NCBI GenBank assembly: GCA_963581435.1
Contig: CAUZOL010000016.1
Location: forward strand, 1-44,027
Reading direction: 5' to 3'
From: JABISG01 sp963581435
GTDB taxonomy: Bacteria > Planctomycetota > Planctomycetia > Planctomycetales > Planctomycetaceae
Length of the DNA stretch: 44,027 nucleotides
Shown: in pieces, positions 16,071-25,206 of the stretch
Layout of the letters: every line of letters begins with the position of its first letter
Numbering within the stretch: the first letter of the stretch is position 1
The notes under the pieces: model-generated
Told to the model about the DNA's origin: nothing
The model's database searches: none
What the model saw: the letters and a program-made list of their open reading frames with translations, nothing else
Program-made: the position numbers and the translations under genes

Positions 16071-17732
16071 TTATTTTGTCGCAGTCTTGCTGACTTTGAC
16101 GGTGGGAATTTGTGCTGGAACTTCGAGGCTGGCGGCCCAGTAGACGGCGTTGGAAAGCAGACTCCGGAATGCCGGTTGCTTGAAATCGTCGATGTGGCCC
16201 AGTGACGTATAAAACGTGCGACCGCCATCGGTACGGATGTTCGTCCAGGCAATCGGTTCCGCCTCATGCCCTTCGACCGTACCGGTCAATAAATGCTGTG
16301 TCGATTCCCGCAGCGGTTTGCTCGTGTACAACGAACCGTTGCCAACAAAGCTGGACGGATCGACGCCCTTCAAAATCGCATGCGCTGCGGCGCCATCGGC
16401 TGCCGTGACGGTCACCTTCGGGCCGGCACCGTGATGGCCCGTGTAGTTTCCGCCGATCACGTTGGCGTCGAATTCATTCCATGCGGCGTATCCCTCGGGG
16501 ACCGGTTTGTCCCGGATCGAAAGGGCGTGGCTGGCGGTGCGGATTCCCAGTACCGGCTTGCCCGATTCGACAAAGCGGCGAATGACGTCCATCTGGGCCT
16601 GCGGCAACACGCGGCGGCGCACGCTGATGAGAGCGATGTCCGCTTCGTCCAGAATCTCGATGCCCGGCAAGTTGTTGCGGTCCTTCGGATCGCCGTAAAC
16701 GTGACTGACTCTGAAGTCGCGTCCCAACTCGGCCAGTGCAAAGGGCGGCAGTGATTCGTTTGTGCGATACTCACGCTCGGCCGTCACGATGACCAGATGT
16801 GGCCGTTTGTCGTTCTGAAAACGAAACGGTTTTCCGCCCAACAAACTGACGCTGGTAATTGTCGGGCAGACGTGCTTTTCGATGTGCTCGACGATCAGGT
16901 CGGTTCCGGTGAAGTGACTGACGAACGGCTTCATCGCGGGGTTGTACATGGTGTCGGTCATGTCGCGCATCAGTACGACGTTCTTGCCGTTCTGAGCCAT
17001 CTGCCGCAACCCAAACGGGCGACCCAACACGCACATGTTGGTATGCACGCCGAGGAGAACGACATTTTCGATGCCGCGCGTCTCCATGATGCTCCAAATC
17101 TCTTCGCCATTGTCGCTGATGAAATCGTTGTCGAGAATCGTCAGTCCGTCGGTCTGTTTCGTCCAGGGCGCACGTGGGTTCTTGCCCATCGCGGTGAGCC
17201 GGGCGGCCCATTGGCGATGTTCGAAAGCATCGTCGTCTTCGCCGCCATCCGATTGATCGATGGGATAAAGGCCCTTCTTCTCCTCGGGAATCACATAGCA
17301 CCAACTGCCAATGTCTTTCGGCAGATTCTCCGAGCGGGGCGTGTTCTGTGCGTGCAAACGAGCGGGATGTTTCTCGTACGGTTTCATGCAACTACTGGGG
17401 GCATGAATGACGGTGATGCCCTGTTTACGTGCAGCGGTTAGCACCTGATTCATTCGCGGTGCCAACTCGCCTCCGCGTCGTGTCGCATTCAAACAGTGAT
17501 GCAGATCCCACATGTCGCAGACGATGATCGCCGTCTGCTTGGGTGACCACTCAACCGTTCGATTGACGGTACGGAACAGCGAGCTGCCTTTTTCCACCGG
17601 CACCCGTAAGCGGGTCTGCAATTTCAGCGGGGCTGCTTTCTTCTGTTTCGCCGTCTTATCTGCGGCTGCACCCGATGCCATCATGCTGCACAGCACCAGT
17701 CCGCACACCGCCATCGCCCATCGCTTGGTCAT
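16071..17732 (-). CDS. Secreted isochorismatase-like hydrolase fused to a ThuA-like domain
   Basis: Protein of 553 residues from the ATG at 17732, chosen because AGGGAG lies upstream and a signal peptide (1-24, ending SGAAA) begins there; the frame is open to 17900. Residues about 60-290 form an isochorismatase/cysteine-hydrolase domain with D73 (IIVCDMWD) and nucleophile C234 in VVLLGVHTNMCVLGRP. Residues about 308-535 form a ThuA-like glutamine-amidotransferase fold, with the GGNYTGHHG stretch (427-435) and GRTFYTSLGHIDDF (504-517). ThuA domains are linked to sugar metabolism, and in planctomycetes they often accompany PVC propeller-cytochromes, as here with the next gene. Both domains should act in the periplasm. 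The exact substrates are unknown. Confidence 0.88.
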   Translation of the reverse strand: MTKRWAMAVCGLVLCSMMASGAAADKTAKQKKAAPLKLQTRLRVPVEKGSSLFRTVNRTVEWSPKQTAIIVCDMWDLHHCLNATRRGGELAPRMNQVLTAARKQGITVIHAPSSCMKPYEKHPARLHAQNTPRSENLPKDIGSWCYVIPEEKKGLYPIDQSDGGEDDDAFEHRQWAARLTAMGKNPRAPWTKQTDGLTILDNDFISDNGEEIWSIMETRGIENVVLLGVHTNMCVLGRPFGLRQMAQNGKNVVLMRDMTDTMYNPAMKPFVSHFTGTDLIVEHIEKHVCPTITSVSLLGGKPFRFQNDKRPHLVIVTAEREYRTNESLPPFALAELGRDFRVSHVYGDPKDRNNLPGIEILDEADIALISVRRRVLPQAQMDVIRRFVESGKPVLGIRTASHALSIRDKPVPEGYAAWNEFDANVIGGNYTGHHGAGPKVTVTAADGAAAHAILKGVDPSSFVGNGSLYTSKPLRESTQHLLTGTVEGHEAEPIAWTNIRTDGGRTFYTSLGHIDDFKQPAFRSLLSNAVYWAASLEVPAQIPTVKVSKTATK

Positions 17733-17949
17733 TGCCGCACTCCCTGTATGGTCGGAAAAGTGATCGCATTTCATCCTGTCTTGATTTTCCCGCGCACGAG
17801 GGGGAAATGCCAGTCTGTCAAAGACAAAGCTGCCCCTGCTCGCCATTTGAGCATTCACCCGTTTTGAACTTTTGCTTTCTCGCGATACACTGAAAGACAT
17901 GATTTTCCACCATTGTCAACGCAACTGTTCGCAACCAAAGGCCGGCACC

Positions 17950-18885
17950 ATGCATAAGCAACGCGGGTTGATTCTCGTCCTCACAACGGCCGTCATCGTT
18001 GGTGTGGCCGGGTTTGCTTCGGGGTGGTTTGTCCCCACCGAGACGACCGTCACCGAACTCGCGCCCGGCGTCTGGTTTCGCAAGACACAAACCAAGCCGG
18101 AGTTCATCGGTTGCAATCAGGGTTGGGTTATTTTCAAAGACTTCGTGCTGGTGATCGACGCCAACTTTCCGAATCAGGCGGAGGTCATCATCAAGGAGAT
18201 CCGCAAGACGACCAGCAAGCCAATCCGTTATGTCTTCGACACGCACTATCACGGCGACCACGCCGACGGCAATGTCGTCTTCGACAAGCTCGGAGCCGTG
18301 ATGATTGCTTCGGAAAACAGCCGACAGTTGTTCGACACCAAGGGCATCGCCGGCTTTGAGAAGTCGCAGACGGAAAAGCCCGATGAGTATGGCAAGCTGA
18401 AATATAAGAAGCCCGATCTGTGGTTTCCCAAGAAGTTGGTCATCGACGACGGCAAACAACGCGTCGAGTTGATTTATTTTGGACACGCACATACCGCCGG
18501 CGATGCGATTGCCTGGCTGCCCAAACACGGCATCGCCTTCACCGGCGATTCCTGCGTGAACGGCGCGTTCAATTACACCGGCGACAGCGATACCGAAAGC
18601 TGGATTCGCGTGCTGACGGAGTTGGAGAAACTGCCCATCAAGAAACTTGCGCCGGGACACGGCGACCCCCGCGACAAGAAACTCATCGCCGTCCAGCGAC
18701 GCTATTTCGTCGAGCTAAGGCAGGCCGTGCAGCAAGGCATCGACGGCGGCAAGTCGCTCGAAGAGATCAAGTCGTCGATCAGTCTGCCGTGGTACAAGGA
18801 ATGGACCGGCGTCGATGTGCAGGAACGAATCGAGAACATCGAACACGTTTACGGCGAACTGACCGGCAAGAAAGCCGCGAAGTAG
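17950..18885 (+). CDS. Metallo-beta-lactamase-fold hydrolase, membrane-anchored
   Basis: Protein of 311 residues from the ATG at 17950, with AAAGG upstream; another ATG at 17899 is possible. An N-terminal hydrophobic segment (7-27) acts as a signal peptide or anchor. The metal-binding motif THYHGDHADGN gives H99, H101, D103 and H104; H179/H181 (FGHAHTAGD), D200 (FTGDSCVNG) and H237 (APGHGDP) complete a binuclear zinc site. The layout resembles class B beta-lactamase-like or SoxH-like hydrolases. The natural substrate cannot be told from sequence, and I do not call it a resistance gene. It is convergent with the GT39 gene, with only 7 bp between the stops, and divergent from the ThuA gene. Confidence 0.9.
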   Translation: MHKQRGLILVLTTAVIVGVAGFASGWFVPTETTVTELAPGVWFRKTQTKPEFIGCNQGWVIFKDFVLVIDANFPNQAEVIIKEIRKTTSKPIRYVFDTHYHGDHADGNVVFDKLGAVMIASENSRQLFDTKGIAGFEKSQTEKPDEYGKLKYKKPDLWFPKKLVIDDGKQRVELIYFGHAHTAGDAIAWLPKHGIAFTGDSCVNGAFNYTGDSDTESWIRVLTELEKLPIKKLAPGHGDPRDKKLIAVQRRYFVELRQAVQQGIDGGKSLEEIKSSISLPWYKEWTGVDVQERIENIEHVYGELTGKKAAK

Positions 18886-18892
18886 ACGGCAA

Positions 18893-20587
18893 TCAATCGG
18901 AGCGAGATGCAGTCGCAGGTCGCGTCAATTCCAGCACAACCAACGGCGGATGTTTCGGCGCGACTCGTGCCGGATCGGGCTTGAGCCGTGTCACCTCGCG
19001 AAGCCCTTTGAAATCGTGCAGTTTCGCGACCAGGGGTTCGTAGGTCACCAGTAACAATCGGCCCTGATGATTCAGCCGCTCCTCGACTGCCGCCGCCGTT
19101 TGCAGACGCGAGACCGGTTCGTCGAGATAGAAAACCAACGGATCTTTTTCTTCCATACCGAACGCGACAATGTCGTGATCGGCCGAAAACTCCTGGCGGA
19201 TTGCGTGCGCAAACTCCGTGGTTTGTTGGCGATGATCGCGGGCCGGCATGATCCACGCCATCACGCAGACATACGCGCCCAGAAAAGTGGCGATGGCCGT
19301 ATAGCCGGCGGCTGCCGGTTTTCGCACCGTCGCCAGCCACAAAGCCGCGAATGTGCCGACTGCCATCAGCCCGGTCAGCACGATGATTGCAACCGACATC
19401 TGTGGCAACTTCTGTTCCGACACCAACGCCACACCGATGACCGCAGACAGGCAGGCAACTGTTCCCACGACGGAAAAACGGTTTGGCAGTTTCGGCTGCG
19501 ATTGCGCCAACCACGCCCGAAATCGCACGAAGGTTTGACCCGCCAGCAACGAGCACATTGGCAGCATCGCATTCAAGTAGTGTTTGTGCTTGTCGGCCGA
19601 CACGGTGACGATGGCCAGATGCGCCACCGCCCACATCCATAGGAACCGTTCCCGGGCATCCTGCTGCTTCCACGCTTTGCGCAGGCTGGCCGGAATCGCA
19701 TAGAGTACGAACCCGGTCCACGGCAACGGCAACCACAGCAGATACGGAACGTAAAACCACAGCGGCTGTCGATTCAAACTGCCCACGGCACGGCCAACGG
19801 TCTCCTGCTTCCAGATGTCCCACGCCTCCGGCATTTGCTGCAACACCAGATACGGCCAAATGAGTACCGCTGCAGCCGCCATCAGCAAGCCGACCGGATT
19901 CGCCAGATGCAGCAAAGATCGGAATCGTTTTTGCAACAAGAAATAGAGGACGCACGGTATCATCACCATCGCCGGGCCGTAATGAAACTTTGCCATCCAC
20001 GACACCGACACCAAAGCGAAGATTCCGCACCAACGGAGAAATGCCCGGCCGCGAGATTCATCGCTTCGACTCTCGGCGATCAGAAACATGGCCGACGTCG
20101 TCAGCAGACAGAGCAGCATATCGACTTCGGCTTTGCGGGCGTAAATGATGACCCAGGCCGAAGTCAATTGCACAAGCGCTGCGCCCAAACCGGCGGTCCT
20201 TCCATACCAGCGCCCCGCCCAAACACCGATGACGATCGCCAATAACAACGCCGAAACCGCTGCTGGCACGCGGACCGTCCATTCATTCATCTCGCCGAAC
20301 AAAGTGGACGAAGTGGCGACAACCCAGTAACTGAGCGGCGGCTTTCGCAATCGCGGCAACCCCGCCGATCGCGGGACGACCCAATTGCCCGACGAAATCA
20401 TCTCTCGCGCCGGAACGACGGCATAGGCCTCATGCGTGCCAAACGAACGAAAGTCGCCCAACTCGAAAAACAGCACGACGCTCGCCACCACACCCAATCC
20501 GGCAATCATCCACCACAATCGCCGCCCGGTTGGTTCAAGCAGGGATGGCGTAATTTCAGAGAGTGCTGAATCGTCGGGTGTTGTCAT
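18893..20587 (-). CDS. GT39/ArnT-like membrane glycosyltransferase
   Basis: Integral membrane protein of 564 residues with about 11-12 hydrophobic helices and a soluble C-terminal tail (about 460-564), the plan of PMT/ArnT-type transferases, which use polyprenyl-phosphate sugars. The first periplasmic loop contains FGTHEAYAVVPAREMISSGN followed by RKPPLSYW, which aligns with the ArnT loop around the D-E motif. Here the expected aspartate is a histidine (THE), which is unusual. The ATG at 20587 is the first in-frame start with a normal N-terminus. The neighbouring gene, a polyprenyl-phosphate-type GT2 on the same strand, could make the lipid-linked donor, so the two may modify lipid A, a glycan or a protein. 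The acceptor is unknown. Confidence 0.88.
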   Translation of the reverse strand: MTTPDDSALSEITPSLLEPTGRRLWWMIAGLGVVASVVLFFELGDFRSFGTHEAYAVVPAREMISSGNWVVPRSAGLPRLRKPPLSYWVVATSSTLFGEMNEWTVRVPAAVSALLLAIVIGVWAGRWYGRTAGLGAALVQLTSAWVIIYARKAEVDMLLCLLTTSAMFLIAESRSDESRGRAFLRWCGIFALVSVSWMAKFHYGPAMVMIPCVLYFLLQKRFRSLLHLANPVGLLMAAAAVLIWPYLVLQQMPEAWDIWKQETVGRAVGSLNRQPLWFYVPYLLWLPLPWTGFVLYAIPASLRKAWKQQDARERFLWMWAVAHLAIVTVSADKHKHYLNAMLPMCSLLAGQTFVRFRAWLAQSQPKLPNRFSVVGTVACLSAVIGVALVSEQKLPQMSVAIIVLTGLMAVGTFAALWLATVRKPAAAGYTAIATFLGAYVCVMAWIMPARDHRQQTTEFAHAIRQEFSADHDIVAFGMEEKDPLVFYLDEPVSRLQTAAAVEERLNHQGRLLLVTYEPLVAKLHDFKGLREVTRLKPDPARVAPKHPPLVVLELTRPATASRSD

Positions 20588-20610
20588 TACAGTTAATTAG
20601 TTCCAGCTGA

Positions 20611-20700
20611 GGGTGGCTGGGGTCGAAGCGGAGTTTTCGGAGCGTAGCCCCCAGGTTACGCGCTCGCTGGGGGCTCCCGTTGGTCGACCCCAGCCACCCC
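20611..20700. repeat. Palindromic repeat family D, copy 1
   Basis: The arms GGGTGGCTGGGGTCGA (from 20611) and TCGACCCCAGCCACCC (20684-20699) pair, and an inner pair AGCCCCCAG / CTGGGGGCT extends the structure. The 90-bp element occupies half of the 179-bp gap between the two glycosyltransferase genes, which are on the same strand, so it could attenuate or terminate transcription between them. A diverged relative is at 35020-35095. Confidence 0.8.
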
Positions 20701-20766
20701 AATTGTCGATTCGGAACTTCTCTTTCCGGTGATCGTATTTGTGATCGCCGTTGGGCAAATCTGATT

Positions 20767-21756
<990 letters not shown>

Positions 21757-21928
21757 CACTGACTGCTCCAACAATTGCGACACATAGCGCACAAACGGCG
21801 CAAAGCCAACGGGCTGCGTCCCGTCGGAAACTTATCGGACACGTACAAGGCGTGGGAGTGTGTCAAAATCCCCGTCGCGCGTCCAGATGGATCGAACGAA
21901 CACATAACAGTAGGCCACGTAACCAGTT

Positions 21929-22900
21929 ATGACCGACGCTTTAAGCTACGCCGAACGCCTGCATCAGGCCGTTATTGCGAAACAGACCCCGGCATTGATC
22001 GGACTCGATCCGCGGTTCAACCTGCTGCCCGCCGACGTGATCGATTCTGCCCGCAAACGGCAGTTGGACGAGACGGCAACGGTCGCCGCTGCGTTCGAGG
22101 AATTCTGCTGTCGGCTGATCGATGTTGTCTCTTCACTGGTGCCGGCCGTTAAACCGCAGGCTGCCTTTTTTGAAGAGTGGGGACCGGCCGGTTGCCAGGC
22201 GTTGGCGAACGTCATTCGTTACGCGCGACAGCAGGGTTTGATTGTCATCTGCGATGCCAAGCGGGGTGACATCGGCTCGACTGCGGAAGCGTATGCTCGT
22301 GGATATTTGGCGGGCGAAGATCCGAAAGCCGCCGTGTGGGGAGCCGACGCGTTGACGGTCAGCCCGTATTTGGGTCGCGATACGCTGGAGCCGTTCGTCA
22401 ACGTGGCGAAAGAACGCGGGGCGGGCATTTACGTTTTGGTTCGCACAAGTAATCCCGGCGCGGGGACGTTCCAGGATCGGCAATCGGAATTGGAACCGGG
22501 TTCTCCGGCGGTGCCGCACTATCGGCACATCGCGCAAGCGGTCGAAGAACTCGCGGCGGACACGGCGGACGGCGGTGCTTTTGGAATCGTCGGCGGCGTT
22601 GTCGGGGCGACGTATCCCGAGGAACTGGCCGAGTTGCGAGCGGCAATGCCACATGTGCCGCTGCTGGTGCCGGGTTACGGAAGTCAGGGAGGCACGGCGG
22701 CCGATGTCGCGGCCGGTTTCACGCCGGACGGTTTGGGGGCGTTGGTCAACAGTTCGCGCGGCATCAACTTCGCGTTCCGCAGCGAATCCTTCGCCAGTCA
22801 ATTCGGCGAAGAAAACTGGGAACAAGCGGCCGAAGCGGCCACCGGGCAAATGATTGCCGATCTCGCCGAACACACCCCGGCCGGAGCGCTCCGCGGCTAA
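21929..22900 (+). CDS. pyrF: Orotidine 5'-phosphate decarboxylase, type 2
   Basis: Last step of de novo UMP synthesis, decarboxylating OMP. The 323-residue length and the CDAKRGDIGSTAEAYA motif (108-123, with D109, K111 and D114) mark the longer subfamily 2 enzyme rather than the 230-residue classical form. VKPQAAFFE (74-82) and the phosphate-binding LLVPGYGSQGG segment are also typical of that subfamily. ATG start at 21929. Its TAA stop overlaps the stop codon of the convergent CbiO-type gene by 4 bp (22897-22900). No other pyrimidine gene is nearby. Confidence 0.96.
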   Translation: MTDALSYAERLHQAVIAKQTPALIGLDPRFNLLPADVIDSARKRQLDETATVAAAFEEFCCRLIDVVSSLVPAVKPQAAFFEEWGPAGCQALANVIRYARQQGLIVICDAKRGDIGSTAEAYARGYLAGEDPKAAVWGADALTVSPYLGRDTLEPFVNVAKERGAGIYVLVRTSNPGAGTFQDRQSELEPGSPAVPHYRHIAQAVEELAADTADGGAFGIVGGVVGATYPEELAELRAAMPHVPLLVPGYGSQGGTAADVAAGFTPDGLGALVNSSRGINFAFRSESFASQFGEENWEQAAEAATGQMIADLAEHTPAGALRG

Positions 22901-23694
22901 CCCGGTTTTACAGCCGACTGCCGCAACGTCAGCCGCAGGGGAACTTCCAAGCCGTGTTGTTCCATCAACGATTGATCGCTGAGCACCTGCTCGGGCGATC
23001 CGTCGGCATGCAGGCGGCCTTCATCGAGCACGATCACGCGGTCGCATAACTCCACAATGAGGTCGAGATCGTGCGTTGCGATCAGTTGCCCGCCCTCGAA
23101 GCCGCGCAGAATTCGCAGCAGGTTTTTTCGTGCGCGCGGATCGAGGTTACTTGAAGGTTCGTCGAGTACCAACAGCGACGGCTGGCAGGCGAACACGCCC
23201 GCCAGGCAGACGCGTTTTCGCTCGCCGAAACTCAACTGCAACGTGCTGCGTTCACCAAAGTCGGGCAGACCGACTTCGTCCAAACTGCTGCGGACGCGTT
23301 CCAATACTTCGGCCGAGGGCAACCCGAGATTCAACGGGCCGAACGCCACGTCTTCGCGAACCGTTGGGCAGAACAGTTGATCGTCGGGATCTTGAAACAG
23401 AAAACCAACCAGCCGGCGGATCTCATTCAGATCGTCCTTCACCAACGGAATCCCGCAGACGGTAATCACCGCTTCCGCCGCTGCTTGCGCTTTGGACGGA
23501 ATCTTCTCGGGCAACAGGCCGTTCAGATGCATCAACAAAGTCGATTTGCCGGCCCCACTTGGGCCAACCAGCCCGACTGTCTCGCCGGGGGAGATCGAAA
23601 AGCTGACGTCGTCAATTGCCAGATATCCATTGGGATAGCGATACGAAAGCCCCTCGACGTTGAGCAGCCGTGCATTCGTTGAACCGTTCGACAT
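22897..23694 (-). CDS. cbiO: ECF-type ABC transporter ATPase (CbiO/EcfA family), without neighbours
   Basis: ABC ATPase of 265 residues with Walker A GPSGAGKST (44-52), a Q-loop in FLFQDPDDQLFCPTVREDVAFGP, the CbiO/EcfA hallmark, a signature motif LSFGERKR (phenylalanine in place of the second glycine position), Walker B LLVLDEPSSNLDP and a switch histidine in IATHDLD. Such ATPases drive cobalt, nickel or vitamin uptake with a CbiQ/EcfT membrane protein and a substrate-binding component. None of these is encoded next to it: pyrF is convergent on one side and a 440-bp gap and the HU gene lie on the other. It may work with partners encoded elsewhere. ATG start at 23694. Confidence 0.92.
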   Translation of the reverse strand: MSNGSTNARLLNVEGLSYRYPNGYLAIDDVSFSISPGETVGLVGPSGAGKSTLLMHLNGLLPEKIPSKAQAAAEAVITVCGIPLVKDDLNEIRRLVGFLFQDPDDQLFCPTVREDVAFGPLNLGLPSAEVLERVRSSLDEVGLPDFGERSTLQLSFGERKRVCLAGVFACQPSLLVLDEPSSNLDPRARKNLLRILRGFEGGQLIATHDLDLIVELCDRVIVLDEGRLHADGSPEQVLSDQSLMEQHGLEVPLRLTLRQSAVKPG

Positions 23695-24134
23695 CGATCC
23701 CGCCGGGGTTTTCTCTATTTACAAGTCGTCCGAAAACCCTCTGACGGGTCACGCGGACACTTGCTTGGAAGTATCACGAACAACCGCAACCGGGTTATCG
23801 GACAGGTTCTACTTTCAGGTCAATCAAGACAGACGGCGCGCCAGCCAGTGAGTCGCGACTCGCAGGGGAACGTTCCCCGTCACTCCATCATACCGGCTCG
23901 GCCGACCAATCAAAACTGCGATACCACCAGATACAAGAAACCGAACACAGCGCTAACCCCCAACAGTTGTATTGCAGGGGTACCTGTTCGTATTTCGCTG
24001 CGGAAACACTCGGGCCAGACTTTCAAAGATCAGATTCGCATGTGCCTCAACCGATTGACATTCACCAGCACACGCAATAACCTTCCGCATTCCAATACAT
24101 TCCAGTTACCCAACCCATACTGAAAGAAACTCCA
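23695..24134. other. Divergent intergenic region between cbiO and the HU-like gene
   Basis: A 440-bp gap with no credible gene. It should contain the promoters of both neighbours; the best candidate is at 24055-24083 for the HU-like gene. A short hairpin GGGGAACGTTCCCC lies at about 23867-23880. Nothing else is recognised. Confidence 0.5.
24055..24083 (+). promoter_or_regulatory. Candidate sigma-70-like promoter of the HU-like gene
   Basis: A perfect -35 box TTGACA (24055-24060) is followed after 17 bp by TAACCT (24078-24083), a partial -10 box. Transcription would start about 45 bp before the ATG at 24135. Planctomycete promoter consensus is not well defined, so this is only a candidate. 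Confidence 0.4.
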
Positions 24135-24461
24135 ATGGCGAAGAAGAAAGCAGCTCCGGCCAAGCCGATGACCAAGACCGAAGTCCTGAACGCATTGGCG
24201 GAAGGCACGGGCCTGAACAAGAAGGATGTGGCAGGCGTTCTCACCGAGCTTGGCACGTTGATTGGCAAGAATCTTGGCAAAAAGGGTCCGGGCGTCTTCA
24301 ACGTTCCCGGCCTGTTGAAAGTGAAAGTGATCCGCAAGCCGGCGACCAAAGCCCGCAAAGGGATCAACCCGTTCACGAAAGAAGAAACCGTTTTTAAAGC
24401 CAAACCCGCCCGCAATGTGGTCAAAGTTCAGCCGCTGAAAGCTCTGAAAGACATGGTTTGA
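24135..24461 (+). CDS. HU/IHF-family DNA-binding protein
   Basis: Nucleoid protein of 108 residues. After a lysine/alanine-rich N-terminal tail (MAKKKAAPAKP), the HU fold runs from TKTEVLNALAEGTGLNKKDV (helices 1-2) through GPGVFNVPGLLKVKVIRKPA (beta sheet) to the arm region ARKGINPFTKEETVFKAKPA and the C-terminal helix VKVQPLKALKDMV. INPFT stands in the place of the arm-tip RNPQT of classical HU. The lysine-rich tail may add non-specific DNA contact. ATG start at 24135. The next gene downstream, 151 bp away, encodes a cold-shock protein, so the two nucleic-acid-binding proteins are neighbours, probably with separate promoters. Confidence 0.93.
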   Translation: MAKKKAAPAKPMTKTEVLNALAEGTGLNKKDVAGVLTELGTLIGKNLGKKGPGVFNVPGLLKVKVIRKPATKARKGINPFTKEETVFKAKPARNVVKVQPLKALKDMV

Positions 24462-24612
24462 CCGGCGACAGCCTGCCTGCGGCGGCGGCCGTTATTGTCT
24501 TTCCGCTTGTTTTGTCCGTGGTCCCGGTTAGACTTAATTGCTGTGAGTGAGCGTCCTGAACTCGTTGTGTCAGGCGACTCCATAGTGATACTTTCAGGAA
24601 ACGGGCTTTAAG

Positions 24613-24810
24613 ATGGCAGAAGGCACAATCAAACGGCTGACGGACAAAGGTTTTGGGTTCATCGATGATGGCAGCGGCAAGGACATGTTCTTCCACATGT
24701 CGAACCTTGTCGATGTGAGCTACGACGAACTTCAAGAAGGACAAAGAGTGTCGTACACCGAAGGCAGTGGACCCAAAGGGCCACGGGCCGAGGACGTGCG
24801 TCCGATTTAG
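24613..24810 (+). CDS. Cold-shock domain protein (CspA family)
   Basis: Single cold-shock domain of 65 residues that binds single-stranded RNA/DNA. RNP1 is KGFGFID (12-18) and RNP2 is DMFFHMS (24-30), with methionine where many family members have valine. ATG start at 24613; AGGA lies about 12 bases upstream. The 150-bp leader region could contain a structured 5' UTR, as for many csp genes, but none was recognised. A strong intrinsic terminator follows 27 bp after the stop. Confidence 0.95.
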   Translation: MAEGTIKRLTDKGFGFIDDGSGKDMFFHMSNLVDVSYDELQEGQRVSYTEGSGPKGPRAEDVRPI

Positions 24811-24836
24811 ACGCCGTGACATTCCGAGAGACAATG

Positions 24837-24868
24837 AAGCCGACGAATTTCGTCGGCTTTTTTTTTCG
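24837..24868 (+). terminator. Rho-independent terminator after the cold-shock gene
   Basis: AAGCCGACGA pairs with TCGTCGGCTT around a 2-3-nt loop and is followed by a run of nine or more T. It lies between the cold-shock gene and the small basic-protein gene, which therefore needs its own promoter or read-through. Confidence 0.95.
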
Positions 24869-24921
24869 GAGACAATCGCGGCGTCGCAAAGAGAACACCC
24901 CCTTTCCCGGAGAATTGAAAA

Positions 24922-25152
24922 ATGGCAAAGAACAAACAGCAGAAGAAAAAAGAACGGGAACGGCGGGTTGCCCAGAAAAAGCTTGCCACCGCCACGAAGC
25001 GCCGCGAGCAGAAAAAGACGGAAACCGAAAAGGAGTCGCAAAAGCCGACCAGCGAACGAGCGAAGCTGATGAAGGAGGCTGTTCCCAAGCCCAATCGTGC
25101 TCCCACCACTAATAAGAAGAGTACCTTTACCCAGCGGCGCACCGGCGGCTGA
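24922..25152 (+). CDS. Small Lys/Arg/Glu-rich protein of unknown function
   Basis: Highly charged protein of 76 residues, with about 20 lysines plus many arginines, glutamines and glutamates, predicted as one long helix or disordered (MAKNKQQKKKERERRVAQKK at the N-terminus), then a Pro/Thr-rich tail ending RRTGG. ATG start at 24922 with GGAGAA 7-8 bases upstream, which supports real translation. No family was recognised. It follows the cold-shock gene after a terminator. The composition suits an RNA- or ribosome-binding protein, but that is only inference. Confidence 0.7.
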   Translation: MAKNKQQKKKERERRVAQKKLATATKRREQKKTETEKESQKPTSERAKLMKEAVPKPNRAPTTNKKSTFTQRRTGG

Positions 25153-25206
25153 CAGTTCGTTTTGATCGGGCATCGCCAATAATGACGTGAACGCACGACG
25201 CGACGT

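Noticed and set aside
17950..18885. Beta-lactam resistance gene
   Set aside because: The metallo-beta-lactamase fold is shared by many hydrolases, and nothing in the sequence or neighbourhood points to antibiotics.
18849..20033. 394-codon minus-strand frame overlapping the GT39 gene
   Set aside because: Same strand but another frame; its Gly/Arg-rich sequence lacks membrane helices or motifs, whereas the GT39 frame has both.
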